This document shows positions 23,701 through 32,700 of a stretch of 59,332 bases of DNA, one piece after another (the first letter of the stretch is position 1; every line of letters starts with the position of its first letter). Below the pieces are notes generated by a model. That model did not search any database. It saw nothing but the letters and a program-made list of their open reading frames with translations, and was not told where the DNA came from. The position numbers were made by a program, and so were the translations under genes. The stretch comes from Ectocarpus siliculosus (Eukaryota > Sar > Phaeophyceae > Ectocarpales > Ectocarpaceae), in assembly GCA_000310025.1 (NCBI GenBank), contig FN648187.1, positions 68,167-127,498 on the forward strand, read 5' to 3'.

Positions 23701-26700
23701 CAGGGCGATGCTGAGCCGGCCAGCGGCGGTGCCGGTGGCAGCCGCGGCAAGGGGCGAAGGCAGCCGTCAAAACGGGCCGAGCGCCTCGGGGAGCGAGTTC
23801 TTCGCGCGCTGTCCCAGTGCCAGGCTTGCCTGTACGACGTCGCCATGGCCCCCTGCGAGGTAAGCGGGAGAGGGCGTTGCCTCTCGAGCTGCTTCTTACC
23901 ATTTCCTCTCTCAAGCATCTTTTCAAAAGGAGCACTGCTGTGGCCTCTACCGGGAGGCGTGAACCGGGGGGCGTGGAAATGTGTTGTTGTCTCCACACGC
24001 ATTGAAAACCGTTCCGGTCTGCACTCAGTACCTTCTACTGTCCATATTGGTCCAACTGACGAACGCCTTCGGTGGTATATGTGGGCGATGTGTGTTTGTG
24101 AATAATGGGGCTCTTCCGCGCGGGTCACGTGCGTTCGACTCCCAATGCACAAGTTGGAAGGAGGTGACGCCCGGACACACAGATGGCTATCGCCCGTACA
24201 CCTCCGCTTGTCTCTTCTTCTCCGTTATGCTCGCCTTGAACTTTTGTTTTTTTTTTGCTCCAACATCTTCGAACTGCCGTCATTCCTTTTTTTGTCTGTG
24301 TCAACAACCCCAAATGTTCATGGTGGTAGCTATGCAAGCCGTTCCTTTTTTTTGTCTCTATCAGCCCCAAACGTTCATCGTAACTATAAGAGTCCCCACA
24401 CCACAGCACGCCCTCGTCCCCTGCGACTTGCGATCCGTGGGAACGCGCGCGCGCAGGACCACCGCTGCTTGACCCCGCCGAGCCCCCCCTCCACGGCCTT
24501 GGAGGCCCGCGCGCTGTACGTCTGCTGGGAGAGCCGCCTGCCCGACCTCCGCCGCTCCCACGCGCTCCGCCTTCTGGAGGCCGTCGCGGCCCACGCCGCG
24601 TTTTCGTCCCCGCCTAACACACGCTTCTCCAAGGCGGTGGAAACCCACGTGTTTTTGGCGTGGTCGCCGCTGGCGACGGCCAGGGCAGACATGAGAGCAG
24701 TCGAGAAAGATGGGCAGGGCGTTCAGGGCAGCAGCTCGAGGAGCAGCGGCGGGCCAGGGTCGCGCGTTTTGTCCTTCTTGCACGGGACAGGTTCAGCTCT
24801 ACCAGACGGGGTCTTCGACAACATGCCTGTTGCCAGCGGCGGAGGAAATGGTTGCTCGGCCCCGGCGGCGACCGGGACTACCATTGCGGCGGCGGCGGCT
24901 CCTAAAGACGGGACACGGGATGTGAACAGCGATAGAAGCGGTGCGTCGGCGGTGTCAGCAGGGACGGAGAGGGAAAAACGAGACACGCACGAGGAGCGAC
25001 GAGGACCGGGCACGGAGCGGGGGGACCCGCAGAGCGCGGGGAGGTGGGGTGGGGCCCCCGTGGACCCCGAGATGGAGGCTTTCCGGCGGGTGTACCTGGG
25101 TTTCTACAAGAACCTGGTGGAGGCCAAAGGAGTGCCTTCCGGGTTCAGATCGTGCGCGACGAAGTCGATCGGCGACGGTACGTAGGTCCTGCTTCTGTCA
25201 GCAGCTGCTGTTGTTATCGTGCGCAGTCAAGTCGACCCCCACGCGTAAGCTGTTGAGTTGAGTTTCAGTACACAGTGTGAGTATCGACATGAGACTACAA
25301 ACACTGATGTGAAGACACTGGAGGTTTGGACTCCTCGCTCGTGAAGTAACCGCTCTTCTTGCCTGCCTCCGTTATCGACTGGGCTTGCATCTTGGGGGAA
25401 AAAGAGTTGGAGTTGTCCCATACGACCATGGCCCGGTCCCGAACCGACAATATCCTGTCCACAGCTCCGACGCGATGGAGAGCCACACTCCCACGCCACC
25501 GCTTTTCGCGATCTTTTCTTTTTCGTGCACTCCTCCCCCTCCCCGTGCGGCGCTGTAGCGTCCGATACGGAGGCTGCGCTCATGCAGGGGATCCGGTGGC
25601 GCGTTCTCGATCTTAGCTTCTGTCCGGACCGGATGTCATCTTGGAAAGGGTTGGCGCAGGTGGGTGTTGCACCTTTTGCTTGGGTTCTGGAATTCAGTGA
25701 ACGGTGCGGTGCGGTGCGGTGCGGTGCGGTGCGGTGCGGTGCGGTGCGGTGCGGTGCGGTGCGGTGCGGTGCGGTGCGGTACAGTTCAGTGCGGTGCGGC
25801 CGCAGTGGACGGTTTTGGGGGCCTGTGTGTTGCTCGATGGTGTGTGTGGTCAGGAGAGACTTTTCCTGTTGGGTGAGGCGACTCCCTGCAAAGTGGCACG
25901 TGATCGAAAGCACATTTGAAAGCATTATGAGCGTTTGGTTTTTGTTTGTGTGGGAACTTTCCCACGGACAACCAAGCCGACATTCGAGAGGCCTTGGCGT
26001 GGGCCATCTACTAACCTTTGTTCGAGAGGGTACAACTGGGTTTACGTCCCCGCCCTCCCCGCCCCCGTCCCCTTCCCGGTTCCCCCACCCCCTCCCGCCC
26101 GCTGAACCCCCGTCAGTGCGCCTGTCGCCTGGCCGCCCTCTACCTAGACGCCTTTTCTCCGTCGTGCCATCGGTTGGGGATGCCCCTCATGGCAACAGCG
26201 GCGCCAGCTCGGAAGCCGATGGCCGACTCTCGAGCAGCAGGCCGCGGGAACCCTCCTCGATCTCCATCCGCCCCTGGCACGAAGGCCGGGGGGGAGGGGG
26301 CCGAGGCGATAGACTCGAGTGCGGCGGAATCTCCTGGTTCGTGTCCCGCCGCCGTTGCGCCGGGAGACACGCCGTCGCCCAACGCAGACGCCGTGATGTC
26401 GGATGTTGTTGATGCCGTTGATGGCGGCAGCAGTGGCGTTCCCGCTGGCTCACCCGCTCCTGGAAGGAAGGAAAGCGGCGGGGGGACTGGGAACGGTAGC
26501 GGTGTCGGTGGGGGCAGCCCCAGCAACGTGACGCCACCGGCCCCCGCCAACGATGCGACCATGGCTATCGAAGTAGCCGGAACCCGCAATCCCGAACAGG
26601 CAGGGCTGGGCGGCGACGACATTCCGAACTTGGTGATAGACATCGGCGACGGCGACACCCCAGCCGTAGCGGATGCCGCTGCCCCGATCGCGGCCGGCGG

Positions 26701-29700
26701 CACTTTCAGCGGGTCAATGGACGTCAGCACCGGACGCGGAAGAGCCCCCAGCAGCCTTGCGACGGCCGCCGCCGCCGGGTGCGCTACGATAGCGCCCCGT
26801 TCAACCTCGATGGTGACAGACGACGGCCGCAGTGGCAGCGGCAGCGGCGGTGGCGGCGGCGGCGGCGGCAGCGGCAGCGGCGTCGACCTTCTCGGCAAGC
26901 GCCGCCTTTCAACGGCCTACACGGGCCTCGTCATAGACACCGGCGATGCCGTTCTCCCCGCCGACGGCAGCGGGGCACGGAAACGGGGACGTCAGGGCGG
27001 CGGCGGATCGGAGAAGGAGACGCAGAGAACGGCATCGCCGCCGCCGTTCCAAGCGCTGGGGCTGCGGGGCACTCCCGGCCCCGACCTCGGCCCCTTCTTT
27101 CGAGGTACTTCGCTTGACGCGAGGGCAGCCAGGAAGGATGGGAAAGGCGGTGGGAGGCGGGGTGGCACGAGGTTGGCCGCGATTGCCGAGGGCCTGCGCC
27201 GTCTTGGGGCATCCGGGGCAAGAACGGCGGCGGAGTCGGCGGCGGCCGAGACGATGGCCACCCGGATTTTAGGCGGCAGCGCCACGCACGAGGTGCGGAT
27301 GTTGGTGTCATGTGTTTCTGAGGTAGTTTGGTCAGGAACGAAGGAGGATAGTCATGTTGTAGTCTGGTAAATGAGTGTGAAGTAGGTTTCTGCGTGGTCA
27401 GAAACTAAGGAGGAGAGGAAGGTAGCACCGTTGAGGTTCTGTGCAGGAATGGAGATTCACCTCAGAAACTGAATAAACGAGATATGGCAGCCTAGCATTG
27501 GGGCGTTCAAAAGATATGAAAACACGATTTTTGGAAAGGTGTGTGCGGTAAGCATCGGCAGACGTGATTGGACACAGCATGAGTCCTGGAGTGCCGGCTG
27601 CAATGATAGCTTGGAACTGTTTTCGCTGTTCGCGCTCGATGAGGGAGGGTAGCGAGCGACAACCAGACGGTCCAATCAGCGCGTTGTTGTGCTTACGGAC
27701 GTTTCGGGCATAGCGTGCCAGCGGGTAGTGGGGGTATTGCTGCTATGCGACCCCACTGCTGTACCCTGACGGGCAGTTTCTTTCTACCGACCGGTGCTGT
27801 CCGCTGTCGGAATATTGTCAGGCACTCGCGCAAGAGCGTGACGGACAGAGCTAGCGCCCTTATGCGCCCACCCATTTACGGCAGGGTTGTTTTATGTTCA
27901 CGTGCTAGAATGCTCATGATATCGCTGACAACGATTCCCTCTCAGTCTCTGTCGGCGTGTGCGGCGCAAGCAAGCACAGCATGAACACACACACATACCG
28001 CTGTACTACAATGTCCTTCCTTTCAGGAATGGGCCGCTTGCCTCGGGCACGCCTCCATCGCCGCCGCCGTCGGAGCCGCAGAAAAGGCTTTCTCGGCTTG
28101 GAAGGCGCTAGCCGAGGAAGCCCTTGCGAAGGCGCGTAGGGAGGCGCTCAGAGGTGGCGGTAAGGGCGGAGGAGGGCATGAAGGAGGAGCGGATGGAGGA
28201 GGTCTCGACGCCTGCGAGACGGCGGCTAGAGACCTCGCCGAGTGCTGCGAGGTGAGCGGGAACCACGCCCGAAGAAATGTTAAGTGGTGGTCTTTTTTGG
28301 AGGGCCTCGCTCGAACAACCACGTCAACAAGGGGTGTCAGTAACCTACCGTTTCAACTATATTCGGCGAGGCGGGCGTTGCTACATGGTTGCTGTTGGAT
28401 AGGTCGATATCCACGTCTACAAGTAGGGTGAAGTGCGGAGGCTGTCTTGGTTGGTGCATTTTTTTTCATCAATCCGGCGGAAGAGGACACGTAGTAGACC
28501 ACGCACGCTTACGTTTCTGCGCTTGAAATACGTACCAGCACGACAAAATGATCCGGCGCAAACTCATTCCTTAATTTGTTTCGCGCCACACCAACCAGGA
28601 AGAAGCCTTCATGAAGTTCATGCTTGCCCGCGACGTATGGCCCGGTGCCGAGCCCGCCTCCACCGCCACCGCCTCGGCCGCCGGCGGTGCGGCTTCCGTT
28701 ACCGCTGCGGGCCCCGCCCCCACCGCCGCCACCGCACCCGCCGCCCGTGTTCCAGCCGGCCTCGAAGCGGGTGGACGGCGACGCCTCCTGGAGTCGTCGC
28801 TGTCGCTGCTGCAGAGGGCGCAGCGGCTCCGCGAAACGGGGGGGGAGGGGGGGGGATCGTCGTCTTCGGCGCGCTCGCCCTCCCCGCCTTCGACGGCGTC
28901 GTCTTCCCCGCGTTGCCGGCGGCCGCTCAGCGGGTCTCCGGTGTCGTCCCGGCCGCGGTCGCCGAAGACGCTCGCGCGCGAAGCCTTTGCCGTCGGAGGG
29001 GGAGGGGAGCAGCAGGACAAGTCGGCGGCCAGAAAACGGCGCAAGCTGTTCGAAGCCTCTTCTTCCCCGGGCGGCGGCGGCGGCTCGGCTGCCGCTGCTC
29101 TGCCTCATGACTCCGCGAGGGTGAGAGGAGGGGGGGTGGGGAAAGAGGAGAAGAGGAACCGGGAGGCGGGTAAGGGGCAGGAAGAGGAGGAAGATGAGGA
29201 CGAGGACGACGTACTGCGCTGGCAAGTGCCGTTCGTGATGGGGCGGCTCTGCTCGCAGCTCGGCAAGGACCCGCGGGCTGTCCTGGAGAAGCTCGCGGAG
29301 GCGTTACGCTTGGCCCAGGTAGCGCGGCGTGATGTCGACGTCCCTGTTTGCATGTTCGTTGTGTATTTCGTACGTTGATGCACATTAGCTGTTGTTGTTG
29401 GTTGCCGTTGTCGTTGAAACCATTGTTGGTTCAAGAGCCATTTTTTTTTTGTTTTTTTTTTTTGTCTTCACTTCAAATCAGCGCTCACAGCACTAGTGCC
29501 GTTTACTCCAACCCGTGGTCACACAGAAGAGCCCCTCTCTACCCTCCCCTCCTGCGGTACTTTGCCTTCGATTTTTAATGCGAGAAGAGTTCAGCACTCT
29601 CTTCCCTCTGTGTACACACGAACTAGCGCTATCCACTAGACCAGGAGCGGAAGCGAGAGAAAAACTCACTTTGCAAGAAAATCTCGCTTACGCCGGGATT

Positions 29701-32700
29701 CGAACCCCTGACCTGACCTCTAGAAGGTTTCGCGGAGCCATGCACCCACCCCATGGACTTTCGTTGTGGATTTTTTACGTTGATGCACGTTTACTGTCGT
29801 TGGTGGTTGCCGTTGTCGTTAAAATTGTTTTCTTTCGAGAGCCGTGCACCCGCCGTGGACTTCCTCTGATCAGTTCCGTTGCCACCTTTTCTTGTGAACT
29901 TCCGGGTGTAGGGGGAGCACGTGCCCTTAGAAGATGAGCTGGAGGCCCTATGCCGCTTGCACTCGGCTCGCGTGGAGCTGATTCTCTCCGGAGACTCGAC
30001 GCGCTTCGCTGCCGTTGCCTCCACCGTGGAGGCGTTTCCTTTCCGAGAAGATGACACGGATGGCGACGACGAGGAGGGGGGCTCCGCAGATTTCGCCCCC
30101 CCTCCCGCCATATTTTCTACCTCGCCGTCCGCCACACCCGCCGCCGGTGGCGGCGGTGGCGGTGCTCCTGTGGGACAGGGGGCCGAGGAAGAGGATATAT
30201 GTGCGCGGAGGCTCTCGGTTCTGGAGAACTGTCTGGACGCTTTCGAGAGGTTGGTGTCGCCTTTGGTTGTTGCTGCACCGCGGTTCTCGCGCCATCGTTT
30301 CGAACAAGAACGGCTGCTGTTCGTTTTTTTGCTTTGAAACCGCCACATCGGTTGACACAAAAAAGCGTTTCTTGTTCCACGATTAGGACCCCTGTTGCAC
30401 CCCACGGAACCAACATGCCACAACCTCCTACCGGAATGCGGGTGTAGCGTAGCGTCTATTTCGCCAGTTGTACTGCCTTCGCCACCAGTCCGTGCCACGC
30501 CTCGACTAAATAAGTATTGGCTTGTCTCCGGAAGGTGTGATTGGCTAGATAAATTGTCTCCGAGCGACTCTGTCCCTGAATCCGTGCACGCTTGTTCCCT
30601 CCTCCTCTTTGGCGGGCGTTATGGAACAAACACCATAACTGCGTCACTAGTTGCCTCGACGAGAACAAGGGGCAACACACCGCCATCTTCGCCATGGCGA
30701 ACGCTATGTACAGGGGAGTCGCCATCGCCGACGACGCCCGCCTGGTTCTCTCGAGCGCAGAGGCCATGTCTCTTATGGTCAGGAACAGGTACGAGGCGGC
30801 GAAATGGCAGCATCGCTTCGACACCAACACTTAAACCGCTCTTGCCGCAAACTTAGGCTTAGGGTTGGGGTTAGGGTTAGGCTCCGGCAGTCACGTGTTA
30901 CCGACCAGCTCCACTTGTTTCGCTTTTTTTTCGCTGATTCGGGAAGACGTGGGCTTTTTCGTATGTATGTTTCCTTTTTTTTGCGCTCATGCCGTGTGTT
31001 CGAGGCAAGAGCATTTTCTAGCAACCAATACGGAAGAACAATAGCCGCGGTGTCGGCATCACTCGCGCAAGCCGCCGAGAGGCCCAACAGCAAGGGGGTC
31101 GTCGTGTATTATTTCCCTTTGTTTGTGCCTGTTAGTATCTAACGCTGAGCAGGGGACTTGCCCAAGCTCCGCTTCCAACGCTACAGCCAGAGATACACAC
31201 CAGCTTACAACAACCGCAGCTCATGAATCGCACCCTTCGTGTTACCCTTCTCTCCTTGCGTGCGTACTCCGTCAGCCAACGGGGACGGGCGTACGGCCCC
31301 CAGGCAGCCCTCCAAACGCTGAAACCGCTCTTCGAGAAGCGGCAGCAGCTCCTTCTGGCGATGAGCGCTTCGGACGGCGTGGTCGGGCCGGGGCTTGCTC
31401 TGCTGAGCTCGAGAAGGCGCAAGCTCCAAGCCCTCAAAAGAAAGGTGCATGTATTTTGGCAATACTACAAGGTATCAAAAAAGAGTCAGAACACGACAGG
31501 TTGGGATAGCTGTTTCCGCCGCAGAACCCAAGCTGGGAGCCTGTCGTTGTGGATGACAGCTAAACGAGAAGTGTGGAGGACATGCTGTATCCATTGTTGC
31601 ACGTACAAAAATAGGACCAAGATACGATCCGAGCGGAGGATCTTACTGATGGTTGATCAGCAAGAAACCCGACTATGGATGCGTCCCTCTTGGCGCCAAC
31701 TGCGGAGCTGGGGAATCCGAGACCCTCGGTCGTGGTCGCCCTCGCCCCTCTGGTGGCACTCTATTTTTTCTCTCTCTTCCGAGACCTTCTCCTTGCCAAA
31801 TCTCAACGAAGGAAAACTGTCAGCCCTTACTAGTGGGCAAAGACTTCTCTGACCGGGACCTCCCCCTGACGAGGGGAGCCTGTGTCCTTAGAAGGAAGCG
31901 TGTATGTGGATTCCGTATGCACACACCAAGTGTGCAGTAAGATACATCCTCAGAAATTCGGACAACCTTTCGGAGGTCGGGACACGGCTTGCGAACAGAC
32001 GAGTCTTGGGTATGCCGACCCTCAGTGAGCCCGGGCTCGATCCACTCTCTTCTTGGCCCCTCTCCTCGTCTGAATCTCACGGAATGAAACCTGCCTGCCC
32101 TCAGAAGCGGGTCGAAGCTAAATTCTACGACCTTGAGGACCCTTCGGCCACGGTTTCTACAGAAGGAACCCGGTCCTCATCTTGCATTTTACTTGAGACT
32201 TGCAAGTGTGCATTTGCTCGCACCCTCGTATTTCCTCCTGGCTGTCCGTGGTTCACAGTTAGCCGCAAACTGAATCGTGAACAAGAGAAAACACTATACT
32301 ACAGTATTGGCTGTTGGCCGAAGGGGGTGTGGTCACTTCCTGAAGATTCGCCTGGCGTACTGTACCCCCTTTTGGCTGACCCGGACCGTGTGTGCCTGTT
32401 CCTCCAGCGGTTCGAAGGTCCCTGAATAGAAACTGAAGCCCTCGATCTACTAGGCTACGGCCTGTTTGTACGAACGGCCCCGCCCCTGGTCCGTCCAACA
32501 CGCCTTGATCGACTCCCTCACCGACGACCGAACGAAAAATGTACCGAGTTGTCTGATCGCTCTTCCAGCTAAAAAATCCCTCTCACGGTCCCCGCCTTTG
32601 TACCGTCTGGGTGGCTGTCTGATCGCTTACTAATAGTTTGGAAATCCCTCTCACGATTCCCACCTTCGTACCGTCTGAATAGCTATCTGATCGCTGACTG

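Noticed and set aside
24118-24150. GTTCGACTCCC resembling a tRNA B box
   Set aside because: No A box or acceptor pairing at the required distance on either strand.
32405-32470. tRNA-like stretch with GGTTCGAAGG and a D-arm-like GCCTAGTAGATCGAGGGC on the minus strand
   Set aside because: The T arm and anticodon stem do not pair, and the B box does not match consensus. Chance resemblance.
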